Assembly (NCBI GenBank): GCA_029379385.1
Contig: CM055612.1
Coordinates: 3,224,001-3,288,000 of the forward strand
DNA: 64,000 nucleotides
From: Quillaja saponaria
Lineage: Eukaryota; Streptophyta; Magnoliopsida; Fabales; Quillajaceae
Reading direction: 5' to 3'
Program-made: the position numbers and the translations under genes
Shown: positions 17,101 through 29,794 of the stretch, piece after piece
Position numbering within the stretch: the stretch's first letter is position 1
Layout: each line of letters starts with the position of its first letter
The notes under the pieces: generated by a model
Database searches by the model: none
What the model was told of the DNA's origin: nothing
Seen by the model: the letters and a program-made list of their open reading frames with translations, nothing else

Positions 17101-20100
17101 TTGATGCATCATACTGCCCTAACATCTCCCTGGAGGTAAATGTTTAGAGGGTTCAACCATTTATATGCAGGCAAATAATGGGATCTGCCTTTATTTGACA
17201 TTGTGCTTTATTTTTTGTTTGAAGTCCGTTAGACTGCCGATGTTGACAGTCCTTAAGCTTCACAGCTGTGAGGGAATCACTTCAGCTTCAATGGTTGCAA
17301 TATCTTATAGTGATATGTTGGAGGTTAGTCACAAATGTTTCTTTTATCTATATGTCTACGCAGTTTTTTTCAAAATTACTTGAATCTGCCTTAATTATTA
17401 TACATGGTGTGACAGGTTTTGGAGCTTGATAATTGCAGCCTGCTGGCTTCTGTCTCTTTAGATCTTCCGCGTTTGCAGAATGTTAGATTAGTACATTGTC
17501 GCAAGTATGCTATTCTGATCCATTTTTTGTTTTCAACTGAGGGACATTTTTTAATTTTTTTTTCAGTTCCTTTCTTCCTTCTCCTGTTTTCTTGCTGACC
17601 ATGCAGTTCTGTTGGTACCCTTTTTTTCGTAGATTTTCGGATTTGAATTTAAGGAGTATCACACTATCATCTATACTGGTGTCTAATTGCTCTGTACTGC
17701 ACCGTATCAATATCACTTCAAATTTCCTTCAAGTACGTTATTTAGTCAGTAAATAGATCTATTTGTTATTGTTTCCATGCTGATATATATGAAGTGGTAT
17801 AACTCAAGTCAATTATGTTCTGAACATGCAGAAGTTGTCATTGCAAAAGCAGGACAGCTTAACCACATTAGCTTTGCAGTGCCAAGGTTTACAAGAAGTG
17901 GACCTCACTGATTGTGAATCTTTGACAAACTCTATATGTAATGTTTTTAGTGATGGTGGAGGGTGCCCTATGTTAAAATCGTTAATTCTTGATAACTGTG
18001 AGGTATGTGAATTTCTTTGTATCCTTTGCTGAATCACTTCTGAAATTTGATTATGCTTGACTTTTTCCATTATGCAATAGGTCTTTGTGTTGTGACTATA
18101 TATTGATGATATTCACTTTGACCATCTTGTTTTTCTAGAATATTGCAAGTATGGAGCTAATTTTGCTGTTCTGTGATATTTGCTTGCTTGAAGTTTCAGC
18201 CTTTTAAATGTATTGGTGATTGTTTCCTTGGTTTATGTCCAAGGGAGCTACATGCTTTGAAGTGTGTACAAATGTTTGAAACTTTTTATCTTAATATTGA
18301 GGATGGCCATTAATCTTTATTATATTAGGAGTCAACCAATGGTTGATGCGTCTGAGTTATAATATAAAGATTGGTGAGAGGGTTTTTGGTTTAAGAAGTA
18401 CTGTTTTGTCCTAAAGTTATCTTTATTATGGTTAGCTGAAACTATTTTCTCAGCTGCTAATTTGGCACTTGTAGACAATTTTTTTTGGGTACCTTTTTGT
18501 TGTTTGTGCTTGTGAGATATTGGGTTTTTCTGGATTCCTGGTATAATTCTGATGTTATAGTTCTCATGTTTTGTTCTGGTTGTTCTATGTAACCAGAGCT
18601 TGACGGCAGTTCAATTCTGCAGTACTCCTTTAATCAGTCTCTCCCTTGTTGGTTGCCGGGCCATTACTGCTCTTGAGCTCACATGCCCTAATCTGGAGAA
18701 AGTTTGTTTAGATGGTTGTGATCATCTGGAAAGAGCACTCTTTTGTCCTGTAAGTGAGAATAGCCTTTCACTAGGTGGCTGGGTGTGTAAAATACAACCA
18801 AATTGTTGTTTACTTCTGACTTTATTTTACAGCTGAAAGCTGACATGTTTTCTGCCTTCCTTCAATTAGGTTGGCCTTAGGTCCCTGAATCTTGGAATAT
18901 GTCCGAAATTGAACATTCTAAGCATTGAAGCACCGCAGATGGTCTCACTTGAGTTGAAAGGATGTGGTGTATTATCGGAAGCATCCATTAAGTGTCCACT
19001 TTTAACTTCTCTTGATGCTTCCTTTTGCAGGTTAGATGCCATTTTTTATGTTTATTATAATTTACTTCTGTAATGTCTTATGGTACAGAAGCTGATTTTT
19101 TTTATTTGTACATACAGTCAACTCACTGATGACTGCTTGTCTGCAACGACTGCTTCCTGCCAGCTGATTGAGTCATTAATATTAATGTCATGCCCGTCAA
19201 TTGGCTCTGATGGACTTTGTGCATTGTGCTGGCTTCCAAATTTGACTCTTCTTGATTTATCGTACACTTTTTTGATGAACTTGCAACCTGTTTTTGAGTC
19301 TTGTTTGCAACTTAAGGTAAAATTTACTACCCATTCATATATTTTAGTATTACACTTATACCATAACATGTTATATTTTGATTATAAGAATGTTATTTTC
19401 TATTTTCTTTAATTTTGTTAATTGTCATAAGTAATGTAATTTGAATTTTTTACCATGCTCATCAATGGTTGACTAGTCTTCCTACTTATGTTTTCAAATT
19501 GGAAACTCCTGATGTTATTTTAATATTCAAGTTTGTTGCAATGGTTTTAGTTGTCTTTTGTCCTTTGAAGTATTTTTGCTGTACTTCTAAGAGTGTAAAT
19601 TTTCCACCCTCCTCCTTTCCCACTTATATAAGCTTGGGACTCCAGGTACTGATACGTATCAGATTGTTCTGAGCTTCCTCTGAATTTATGTTTTGGGAGA
19701 GTGGTTATCATAAAAACTTATTAGAAGATGTAGAACTCATATATTAGAATTTAGAACTCTTAGTAAGTCTAGGAAAAGAAGATTGTAATATATGATTTGC
19801 CTTTGGTTATGTTCACTTCATTCCACCTTTAACACAGACGTTCTGACTGTCCTCCCTAATTTGTATTTGATACACGTTTGAAGCGTTACACAGTATCCTG
19901 GGATTAATGGTTTTGTAACTTATTAGAAGATGGAGTATTTAAATATTACAATTTACACCTCATCACAAGTTTTGAGTAGAGTGTAGAGGAGATTGTAATA
20001 CATGATTTTTCTTTATTTATGTTCACCTTAGATTCCCCCAGCACCGCCCTGCGTGATAGAAAGGCAACAGAGAAAAGGAGATGTTGATGTTTGGAGTACG

Positions 20101-22046
20101 AAAGTAGGGAATTATTATTTTTAGATTGTCGAAATATATATTGGGGGAAGATGAAGCATTAACAAGGTTGTCATAAAGTTTTCTTAAAATAAAAATAGAA
20201 ATAATTGTTTTCATAGAATAGATATAAAATATCTATTATAGATTCTCCATGTTAAACTCCAATTGCTACCTTAATCTAGTTGTGTACTGGGTTTTCATAT
20301 TGTAAATGCTTACTGTCCTCATTTCTATGACACGGAACGTTTTTGTATTCCTTTTTTTATTCTTGTTGCAATTTCTCATTTCAGTTTTCCCATTGTGCTT
20401 AATTTTCTTCTGTTTCTTCAAGGTGTTAAAACTACAAGCATGCAAGTACCTGACTGACTCATCACTTGAGCCTCTTTACAAGGGCGGTGCTCTTCCAGCT
20501 CTTCAGGAATTGGACTTGTCTTATGGAACTCTGTGTCAGACTGCTATCGAAGAACTTCTTGCTTGCTGCACACACCTCACACATGTGAGCTTAAATGGCT
20601 GTGTGAATATGCATGACTTGAATTGGGGTTCTGGTGGTGGTCAGCATACTGACTTGCCCAGTATGTATGTTTCATCTGGTGCAAGCTCTCCTGATAATTT
20701 CCAAGAGCTTAGCGAGCAACCCAACCGTTTACTGCAAATCCTCAACTGTGTAGGATGTCCGAATATTAGGAAAGTTTTTATTCCGCCAGTGGCTCGCTGT
20801 TTTCATCTATTGTCACTGAACCTCTCTCTATCAGTGAATTTGAGAGAAGTTGATGTTGCTTGTTTCAATCTGTGCTTTCTTAATTTGAGGTATTATTCTC
20901 TTTTTCAAATTTATGTTAGTTTTGGTCCTTTTGAATTTTGATGTTTTTTTTTGGTGATGTTTTTCCTTCTTTTTTTCATTCAGCAATTGTTGCTCTTTGG
21001 AAATATTGAAGCTACACTGTCCAAGATTAACAAGTCTATTTCTTCAGGTACCTCTCCTGCATTCCAATTTGATTCAGTTCTTGGATTATCTTAATTGTCG
21101 AAACTGAAATTTGTTTGGGACTCACAGCTCTTTATCTTGGTGGGGAATTAATGTTTCAAGATAGTTTTCAAAATACTGGTGCAATTCATGCTTTGCATTA
21201 TTGTTGTAAGCATCAGATTATGTTTATTATCTTTTGCTAGCAGTTATTACTGGTTTTCAACTAGCATCACAACTTGTGAATCATCACTGTGGGTTTAAAA
21301 TGTCCAGCCTAATATATTACTCGTCATTTACTCGGAGTGTCTCATTTCTCTTATGACTTATGCTGTTCTGTGCCATTGTGGATTTAGGGGGAACAACCTG
21401 AAAGGCCATCATTCTTTCTCTCCTCCCTCGTGAAAGGCTCTCAATGTGTCTTTTAATTTCTTGTCTTTCAACTGAAGTGAATCATTGGTCTATTTCATCT
21501 GTTGACCCTGGGTGCAACATAACATTTGTACCTCTTCCACAAGCACATCCGTTTCCCCCTCTCTCCCCCTCTCCCCTCCCCCTCCCCAACTTCACTTTTT
21601 AAAAGGCACCTGTGTTAATGTTTGTGATTGTATATGCTTCTGCATATTTCAGGTTACTGTCAATGCTATTTGTCACTTTGTTGACCTATTTTGCCTTGTG
21701 AATGCACCTTTGGTTTTTATTAGTCTTGCAACATCGATGAGGAAGCTGTAGAAGTTGCTATATCAAAATGTTACCTGCTGGAGACGCTTGATGTTCGCTT
21801 TTGTCCAAAGGTTAGGGCAATTTTTTTTGTTTAGATCTCTTTTCTAATTGCCTCATGCTTTAATTAATGTGATTGCGTTGTACGTTTTTCTGGTTCAGAA
21901 TATTGGAAAGTGTGTATATCTTATCATCACTTGATTATATTTTAATATGTTTCATGCGCCAACAGATTAGTTCAATGAGCATGGTGAGATTACGTGCAGC
22001 ATGCCCAAGTTTGAAGCGTATATTCAGCAGCTTGTCAACATCATAA
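14178..22046 (+). CDS. FBL15: F-box/LRR protein 15 (FBL15, SLOMO type)
   Basis: Predicted substrate-recognition subunit of an SCF ubiquitin ligase. The Arabidopsis relative SLOMO (At4g33210) affects auxin balance and leaf initiation at the shoot tip. Exons: 14178-14566, 15243-15489, 15627-15759, 16422-16512, 16584-16781, 16865-17135, 17225-17323, 17416-17504, 17633-17732, 17832-18002, 18597-18749, 18870-19030, 19118-19316, 20423-20889, 20984-21047, 21724-21810, 21966-22046. They join in frame to 999 residues (about 990 in Arabidopsis). The N-terminus MKIWCCLCF matches the family start and precedes an acidic region. The F-box spans about residues 205-255. Cys-rich leucine-rich repeats fill the rest, with LRR-type consensus (L..L.L..C). 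Intron 13 (1.1 kb) contains a degenerate 200-bp duplication. A second version of the last exon follows the stop codon. Confidence 0.95.
19697..20040. repeat. Degenerate tandem duplication in FBL15 intron 13
   Basis: Two diverged units about 200 bp apart share ordered anchors: 'aacttattagaagatg' at 19715-19730 and 19917-19932, 'gattgtaatayatgattt' at 19781-19798 and 19991-20008, then 'ttatgttcac'. The unit is non-coding and looks like an old local duplication. Confidence 0.6.
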
Positions 22047-22082
22047 TTTTCAACATCTTGCTCAGTTTGATGTGGTCTACAG

Positions 22083-22163
22083 ACACGCACGATGTTCATG
22101 GTGAAATTGCGTGCAGCATGCCCTAGTCTGAGGCATATACCCAGCATATTGTCATTATCATGA
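22083..22163 (+). other. Second in-frame copy of the FBL15 terminal exon
   Basis: These 81 bases mirror FBL15 exon 17 (21966-22046) 117 bp downstream. By eye, 60 of 81 bases match, rising to 57 of 72 over the last 72. The copy is preceded by a plausible acceptor (gtggtctacag) and is in frame with exon 16. It encodes RAACPSL flanked by diverged residues and ends in its own TGA in place of TAA. From the shared Met, 16 of 23 residues are identical and no break is present. It is either an alternative last exon or a decaying duplicate inside the 3' UTR. Confidence 0.7.
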
Positions 22164-23774
22164 TTGTGATCAAGGAATTCCATTTTTCTTGCGATTATCC
22201 ATCTCAAGTGAAGAGAAAGCCCGGTAATGAATATATGTTTGAATTTGTCTTTTGTGTTGTAAATTGTCATAACCTCTCCATTGTTGTTGTGTTTGGTATA
22301 TATAAAGCTGTCTTCATGTAATGATACAAATAAACAATGTGTTTCTATTTTAGTGATTGTTGTTCATCCTACAGTTACTCAATGATACACGTTTATTTCT
22401 GAAGGGCGTTTTAACCATAACTTTTGTACAGTGTAGTTGCTCATCCTTTGTACCAAAACCTTGCAATAGTGTAATTTTTCTGATGTCAATTGATTTAATT
22501 ATCTGGAAGCTCTCTCTCTCTATCTATCTGTAGTTCTCAACTACTGTTGTCTTGTTGCTACCCTCTGCAATTAGTACTTGTATCTTGAATAATTAAATGT
22601 ATTAAATTTGTTTAGTGATGTTAAAATCATATCTACAGACTATAAAAGTGTTTCAGATAGTCTGAATTTTGATTCGATCATTGGTCCTGTTGGTTTTTCG
22701 GTTTTTAAAACATTGGTGAACACAAAATGTTTCAGGCACAATTTATATTACTTGACTTCAAAGACACCTCCAGAAAACAATATTTTGCTTTTTGGTGGGT
22801 ATCCAGGCAATAATTAGCAACAGCATTGTTTTCCAAAATTTCTGAATTGAAAAGAGAGTACGATTGAGAAAAAAGAGCAAATTCCAGATAGGTTGAGAAA
22901 TTCAAGGGGCTCTGCCTAACATGCACATAGGTGACAACTGTAGCCATGCCGACAGAACAATACAACATAACATCCAACTGGATTCTCTCCCTCGGGGTTG
23001 TCTAAAAGAAATGTTAGAGAGAGAGAGAGCGCGACTCGGGTCTTATGACATAATGACAAATTTGCCCTCACCATTGTATTTTTTTTTTGTCAAATTATTC
23101 ATCACGTTGGATCTCTTGCTTGTTCTAATTAATTTTGTAATCCTTAAGTACATTGTTTTGTAAGAGTGAAAGAATGTGTAATTAGACGACTAATGCAGTT
23201 GTCAAAGGTATTCTTAAATAATTAAACGTATTTGTAAATAATTTAAATGTTGTGAAAACCCAATAATTTTAATAGGTTAAATTGTTTCAATTTTAAGTTT
23301 TAAGAATCATGTTCTTTTTTTAATTTTTTATCAATGAGTATTTATCATTTCTTAAAAAAAAAAATGAAAAAATAATTTAGAAGGATAATATTTTTTGGCT
23401 AATAATCTAGACTAGTTGCCATTGAGCAATTAATTTGAATTTGTGAGTCACAATTTGCAAATACAAAAATAAATAAAATATTTTCTTTTAACCTAAAAAA
23501 GAAAAGTGATACATATTATGAACTCTTTTTTTTTTTTTTCTGAAAAAGGAAAATATCTGCTCTCTTTCATCAGGTTTAACCGTTGAAGGGTACTTCGGTA
23601 ATTAAAAACAAGCAATCGGGTTACACCTGATTGGTGGAATTCCTTCAATAAATAATGAATAATTATTAATTTAAACAAAAAGCAACCGATTGAAGCAGAC
23701 GTATCACTGACTGGTCCTCTGTTTTATCTCTACATCTCTCTGAAATCTATATGCTGCTTTCTAGAACAGCAACA
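22164..23774. other. Spacer between FBL15 and the GPI-protein gene
   Basis: The first few hundred bases are likely FBL15 3' UTR, with 'aataaa'-type signals around 22320-22340. A (CT)n/(GA)n patch lies near 22510 and 23010-23030. The rest is AT-rich with no coding sequence that I recognise. The last 100 bases are the probable promoter and leader of the next gene. Confidence 0.5.
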
Positions 23775-26585
23775 ATGGCGAAGACTATATGGTTTCTTCT
23801 AGTTACCCTCCTGTTCCTTTTTGCTTCTGCTGCTGCAGCTGATACTCAAAGTAAGTTTCCTCTCATTGACATTGTACGCAAAGTATTATTATTATTTTTT
23901 TTTTATAAGATTTGGAAACCCATCTGTTAGTGGGTACTTAATGTTTGATCTGTTGGACTACCATTTCGATCTTCTACTTTCTTTCAATATGTCTCCCTTT
24001 GACATTTTTGTGTGTATTTTCCAATTGTTGTTTGCATCTGTTATTAATTGCTAGAAGCATGTGTTTAATACGCGGTAAAGCTGTTTGTAGTTAGATCTCA
24101 ATGAGGGAGCTGAGATTTTCTATTGTTGTTCTCTTGAGTTTAGAGTTTCTATTTAAGAATATTTCTCTGAATTCTCATTGTTGACGAAGACATTGATGAA
24201 AGCAAATTAGTTTTGTTATCTGGATCTTGGACTTTTATTATTGTACGTACGTGCGGATTATTCTATAAAAGAAAAAGTAAGAGAACTCATCATCCACCAA
24301 CTACAACGTTAACTTGATGAACTTATTTTATTGGTTGACTCAAAATCTGCTTGCTTTCTTTATTTCCCTCGATCCCTCTTTTAATTTGGGGAAATGGGAT
24401 GCAAATCTTCAAAACCACTAATACAAGGCTGAGCTGCTTTCGGTCAGCAGAACCAGTATGCTACCATCATTTGCAATTTGTATATCCAAATACTGTTGGA
24501 AGTTCCTTCTTTGCTTTGTTTAGCAGGTTGAATAGGCTTTGCAAATTAGCCCTTGGAAGTTTCCTTTTCTTGATCTAACACGACCTGTAGAGACCAATGG
24601 TTAAAGTGCATTCTGCTAGTGTCTTCATAAAATTAGACACATTCTTATTGGATCCATATTTGGGGATTTAGTTGGATTAAGTCTTTTGCTGCTTGGATTT
24701 TGTTGCGGGAAATAATGTAATAGAATTGCTAATATGAAGTTGTGAAGTAGATAATTGACCATGTGGCTTTCTTTGTGTTCTAATTAGTTGAAAGATTTGA
24801 TATTGTTCTTAAAAACTTACATGAGAAGAGGATTCACCCAATTGTGGCTTTCCAGTATGATATATCTGTAGTTTCTGCAGTTCTTTCCCTTTTCTTTATG
24901 TGCACTTCAAGCAACTTTTCTGTTTCACAACCTCTGCATCCATAGAGATGCATTTGGAAGTTTTATAGAGGACGCATTTGATAATATTAACTTTGTATCT
25001 GGAATTTGGGATTGGATGCATAAGAAAAAGGACTGCCTGGCACTGCAAATAACAATTCACAATTTGTGAATTTATCAAATGTAAATTGGTTACTGAAGCC
25101 ATGGCTTGAAAGGAATGGGATATACTAAACAAAATAGATCTAGGGTGACTGCAAAACTTTCTTTTTAGACATTCCCCCTGGCATGTCAACAGTACTATAC
25201 AGTCTATACTGTAATGTCCATATACATCTTGGATGTAATGAGGGAGCCTTTCTCAAATGGAGGTTTCAGCAAACAGTTAATTATCTTTCTCCATTGAATG
25301 GCTTTCTTCTTTTACGTTGGCTTTATAGACTTGTAATATCTAGTGGCTGAACTTCTGTTTATTTCCTTTTTTCATTATTTAGTCCTTCGTTTGTGTTTCT
25401 GGTTCTATGTTCAAAATATAGAGAAAAGGAAGGACACACAAACTGAGTATTGGACCTAATTACAAATTTTTTCATAAACAACTAATATAACTATCCAAGA
25501 TATTTTGACCCACCAAAAAGGTAATTGACTTTGTTAACTGAGTGTTCTTTTTGACAGGACAAAAGGTGATAACAACTTTCTTCAGTCATGGCTTTTCCGA
25601 TGCATGAATATGAACTGTATTACTTGATTTCATTCTTTTCAATCCTTTCTGGCTTCTTTTGGTTTGATCTCATGCTACATAATGATAATCCTGATTTTTA
25701 ATGTCCAAGTATCAAGTGCTCTTTTCTGTTGCTTGTCTTACTGTGCAATCATGTGCCCCATTGAACTCTTACCTTACTTGCACTCTATTCTTTTACTATA
25801 TGAAGACCTTAATAGGTTTGGAGCTTCCTATTATGTTTCATTGACCTTCCAACCTATTTTATTTCTCAAGATCCTTACTCCATAGTTGTATGCCTTCCTA
25901 TTATATGATTCAATTATCTTAGATCCTTGTACTTTTTTTCTAACAGTTTCTACTTTTTATGTCGTTATGACATTTTGCAGTAAAAGTTACCAATAATCCT
26001 GCTGACAAGTTGGTGGCGGAACTAAACAATAATAGAACTGCACACAAGGCATCAGCTTTGTATGACAACCCAGGGCTGGCTTGCCTTGCTCTCCAGTACA
26101 TAAAAGCCTACGAAGGTGATTGTAAGGCTGTAGGAGGACCCAATGGCAAGAAGCCTGCTGATTCTCAATTTGCTGAAACTTTTGCTCCTAACTGCGGTAT
26201 CCAGGCATCAACACTTTCCCAAATCACTGGCCGTTTACTTGGCTGCCAGTCTGAATACCTCCACGCTTCTGAAGCATTTTCTCAAACCCTCATAAGAAAC
26301 AGCAAGAGCTTAGATATACTTTACAGTAAGAACCACACGGAGGTGGGAGCTGCCGTGAGTGGTACTGATGGTGGGTCTCCTTACTTCTGGTGTGTTCTGT
26401 TCAGCAGTGGCAAACCTAATAGCACCTTTGTTTTTGAGGGTGGTGTACCTAAATTATCAAAACCCGGGTGCTTTAGTGGAGCTAATGATGAGTGTAGTGG
26501 TGCTCATGATTGGTCTCAACCCAGTCTTGTATGGTCATTTGGTGCAACAGCGTTGATTGCATTGGGTTATGTTTTGGGTTTATAA
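23775..26585 (+). CDS. GPI-anchored plasma-membrane protein, At5g19250/At3g06035 family
   Basis: Exons 23775-23850 and 25981-26585 join to 226 residues, with one 2.1-kb intron just after the signal peptide. The N-terminus (MAKTIWFLLVTLLFLF, then ASAAAADTQ) is a clear signal peptide. The mature part has paired Cys residues (LACLALQY, EGDCKA, NCGIQ, LGCQS, FWCVLF, PGCFS, DECSG) and several N-glycosylation sequons. The final 20 residues are hydrophobic after SGAHDWSQP, as expected for a GPI-addition signal. The family is plant-specific, annotated as uncharacterised GPI-anchored protein, with unknown biochemical role at the cell surface. An upstream in-frame ATG at 23751 would add eight residues (MLLSRTAT). 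I prefer 23775 because it gives a standard signal peptide. The first exon is too short to be found by ORF length alone. Confidence 0.9.
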
Positions 26586-27602
26586 TCATGCCATTGACAA
26601 AAGTTCAACCAATACCCACTTTTTTCCTGTTGTATTAATAGGTTTCCCTCGGCTATTCTTTTTCTGTTTCTTCATTTCAATTTTTGTTCTTTGAAACCAG
26701 ACAATCTATCCCATTCAATTTCATAATAATTTTCTTTCTTCTTGTTATATTAAACGTTTGTTACTTGGGGCCTGCAATGAAAATTGCCTGAATAGAAGAA
26801 AGCTATTTTTGAAGAATCTACAAATATTTATGAGTTTTGACAAAGCTTTATACTCTTCACCTTGAGAGAACTCGATATAGTTCTTAAAGAATCAAAAGAC
26901 ATGGAAGATAAATTAGAATAAGTGGCATCTGCCCAGTAGAGGTGATGACCACTCTAAACTTTCTTCAAAGCATAAAAGTAAAAGCGTTGTCCCTGAGCAG
27001 GATGTTCCATGAAGCCCTCTTCTTCAAGAAACACCCCGGGTCTGGCCCTTAGTTTTCCTATATATGGCAATCCCCTAACATTTTCTGAGGAACATAGTTG
27101 TAAATGGAACTTAATAATTGTTTAGGATGGACCACAAGTTAGGAATATATCCTCAAGTCAAGAGCAAAGCTCCATGGAGAATCTCAAGCAAATAATGGAT
27201 GGTTTCAAGTTTCAACCTTAAGATACATAATTGTTAATTTGAGTCATACCGCATGTAACTATCCACAACCTATTCACCTGAATCCATATAATTGCAGAAG
27301 AATTAGAACAATAACTAAGTAGATCTTGGAACACAAATACATCCAAAAGTTTAGAACTCAGTAGCAAAATGTGATATGTGAAATCACAAATGATGGTCTT
27401 AAAGCCACAAGTTTGATCTGTATAGTAAAAACAAAACTTTTCTGCAGTTCGGCCACCACTAAGTCAGGGAATTCCTTGAAATAACTCTTTATATCTCAAA
27501 AATTACAAGCTAACATGCACATTGCCTACCACTATCATGGTTGAGTTTCGGGAAGGGGCAAAAGCAAAATAAAATGGTAGAGATACAAATAAACAATATA
27601 CT
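26586..27602. other. Convergent 3' spacer
   Basis: About 1 kb between the 3' ends of the GPI-protein gene (+) and the YlmG gene (-). It probably holds both 3' UTRs. I see no further coding sequence or RNA gene. Confidence 0.5.
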
Positions 27603-28905
27603 TCAGTTGCCACCACCAGAGGTCTTTGACCTGTTTCCATTAAGCCTTCTCATCCATTTCTTCTGTGATGAAGTGAGGTCAGGGATCCATGATGGAGTTG
27701 CAAGTCTTTCTTGTGATTTTTCTGTAGGAATCTCGGCGGGAAGTGCAGCAGCAGTACTAGTGAAGGCATTTAGAACTATGAATGCCAGTATGGGAGAGAG
27801 ATCAAGTGTCCCTCCAAGAGGAGGGATAAGTCCCCGGAATATGTTCAAGTAAGGATCACATATTGTGCTGAATGGATCAATAAAAATATCATCAAACACT
27901 AATAAAGTCTTTAAATCAGATGAAATTGAATAAGCTGAGGGTAAATAAGCAACATTTGGTGGTTCTTAAAGTGCTGTACCCTCTCCTCCCCTAGAGTGTT
28001 TGGTTCTTCCAATTTATCTATCCTAATGTTGAAACTTCATGTATTGGTTCTGTTGGACAACCTAAGGACCAAAAGTCATAACCAATTAGCAACACTTACA
28101 AGTCAGTCACTTTAAAGACTAGCAATTTCATTGGCCCATGAAGGGCATGACCACTAGACCAGTATGCTTTTGATGGCAAATCTCTAATCAACAAGTGGGT
28201 TAACAAAAAACTCAATTTTGTTGTCCCCACTAATAATGCAATTGGAATATCCAATTATGTAAAGTAATTTCAATGGAAACAATGCTCACCTAAGGGGACT
28301 AACAATGGCAGGAGGTGAGTTTGGAAACCAGGTCAAAACAAGCCTGACAATCAACAATGTGTTGTAGATGTTCAAGAAACTCGAAATACCATTAGCCACC
28401 ACTAGCCCTGCTACTGAATCTCCAGGTAAAACAGCAGCAAAATTGTGACTAGACAGAGATACCATATTCCTGTTATTCCTGTAGTGAATCTGAAACAAGG
28501 CTATAATTTAAGAATTGGGAACCAATTGATTACCCAAAAAATGAAAATTCTGCAGTTTGAACATAGAATCGTAGAAAATCACGGTGAAAAAGTTTTCATC
28601 TTTACCTGCTTGCATAAACTCTGAAATTCAGAAGACAGAGAGACCACTTTCTTGACAACCGGGTTTTCAGAAGCGAACAAGTGAACGAATCTGAGGAAAT
28701 TATCAACCATTGAAGTAATGGATCTGTGAAGTTCACGAAGATTGATATTCGGAGAAGCAGAAGTACTGGGCTTGAAATTGGAAACCCTTAGAAATGGAAG
28801 CGCAAATGGTGTTTGAGAAATTGCCGAAGTGAGCATTGAACATTTTGGGTAACTCATAGTCTCCTTGTTTACAACATTCTCAGTGGACGACTCGTTCATT
28901 GCCAT
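27603..28905 (-). CDS. YLMG2: YlmG/YGGT-family plastid membrane protein (YLMG2-like)
   Basis: Exons on the minus strand: 28905-28606, 28489-28290, 27867-27603, joining to 254 residues. The conserved YGGT region covers exons 2-3. It includes VNGISSFLNIYNTLLIVRL and LTWFPNSPP, then STICDPYLNIFR and LIPPLGGTLDLSPI, with two hydrophobic spans typical of this two-helix family. The first 100 residues are Ser/Thr/Asn-rich and suit a plastid transit peptide. Bacterial YlmG/YggT proteins act near cell division. Plant YLMG proteins are plastid membrane proteins linked to nucleoid distribution and, in one branch, cytochrome b6 assembly. I assign YLMG2 because the gene is head-to-head with PAA2, as At5g21920 is with At5g21930. 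Sequence alone would also allow YLMG1. An in-frame Met two codons in could also be the start. Confidence 0.88.
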
Positions 28906-29794
28906 TCTTCTACTTCTTCCTTTTTCAGCTCAGCCCTGCTTGGAAGCTCGCTGAAGAACATTAACACATGGACCAGGGAAATACAAAAGCATCGTATCTA
29001 TCCATCTGCATTGTCTTCTCTCTCATTATCTTCTAGCAAATTAAAACGACGACGTTTTGTTTCCTATACAGCGTGGCGTTTGGCATGCCTCATGTTATTT
29101 TGATTTTTGACCATTAGGCAACCAAAGAGCTTGGCTTGTGGATTTTGCCAAGTTAGAGACTTTAAAATAGGATCCTGGAAACATATTCACCTAACTTGGT
29201 TGATAAGGAGTTTTCCTCTTAATTATTCTCACGTTGATATTATTACAAGTACATTTTTATTTTTGACTTACAAATAAATAGTTCGTTTTTAAATTACACG
29301 GTGACAAAAATAATAAATCATTCATTATCAAAATAAAAAGATAGGTCACACGATCAAGTTAAGTATTGATTTAAAAATACTTTATTGTATTTCTCGTTTT
29401 ATTTGAGTGATTCATTTATTTATTTAAAAATATTTCATAAAATTATTTACCCTGTTAAATTTAGTAAGTTGAAGTCTTTTTTCTTTTTTCTTAATAAAAA
29501 TAATAATTATATTATAATAACTAAATACATATCTCGTGTTCATTAACTATCACATAATTTATAATCACGTCAATTAAAAGACTAGTTAAGCACGTAATTG
29601 ATAAATCAATTTAACTTGGAATTGGATTGGTTGTAACTTATAAGTCACGTTTTACTTGCAGCCGCCTAGGATAATTAATTCCACGTGTCAAACTGTGATT
29701 GTAGAATATAAAATACTCAAGGAGCGCCTCTACCTTCTTTACTGGTAATCTGAAGCTCAACGTCCACCTCTGCTCTCTCTTTCTCAGTACAGCA
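28906..29794. promoter_or_regulatory. Shared divergent promoter region, YLMG2-PAA2
   Basis: The 889 bp between the two start codons must contain both promoters. On the PAA2 side there is a G-box CACGTG at 29682-29687 and a TATA-like 'tataaaa' at 29707-29713, 82 bp upstream of the start codon. No equally clear TATA is visible on the YLMG2 side. The middle (29220-29600) is very AT-rich. Coordinate control of two plastid proteins is possible but is inference. Confidence 0.5.

Noticed and set aside
29787..29790. Copper-response GTAC core upstream of PAA2
   Set aside because: A single four-base motif next to the start codon is expected by chance, and the control known for PAA2 is at protein level.
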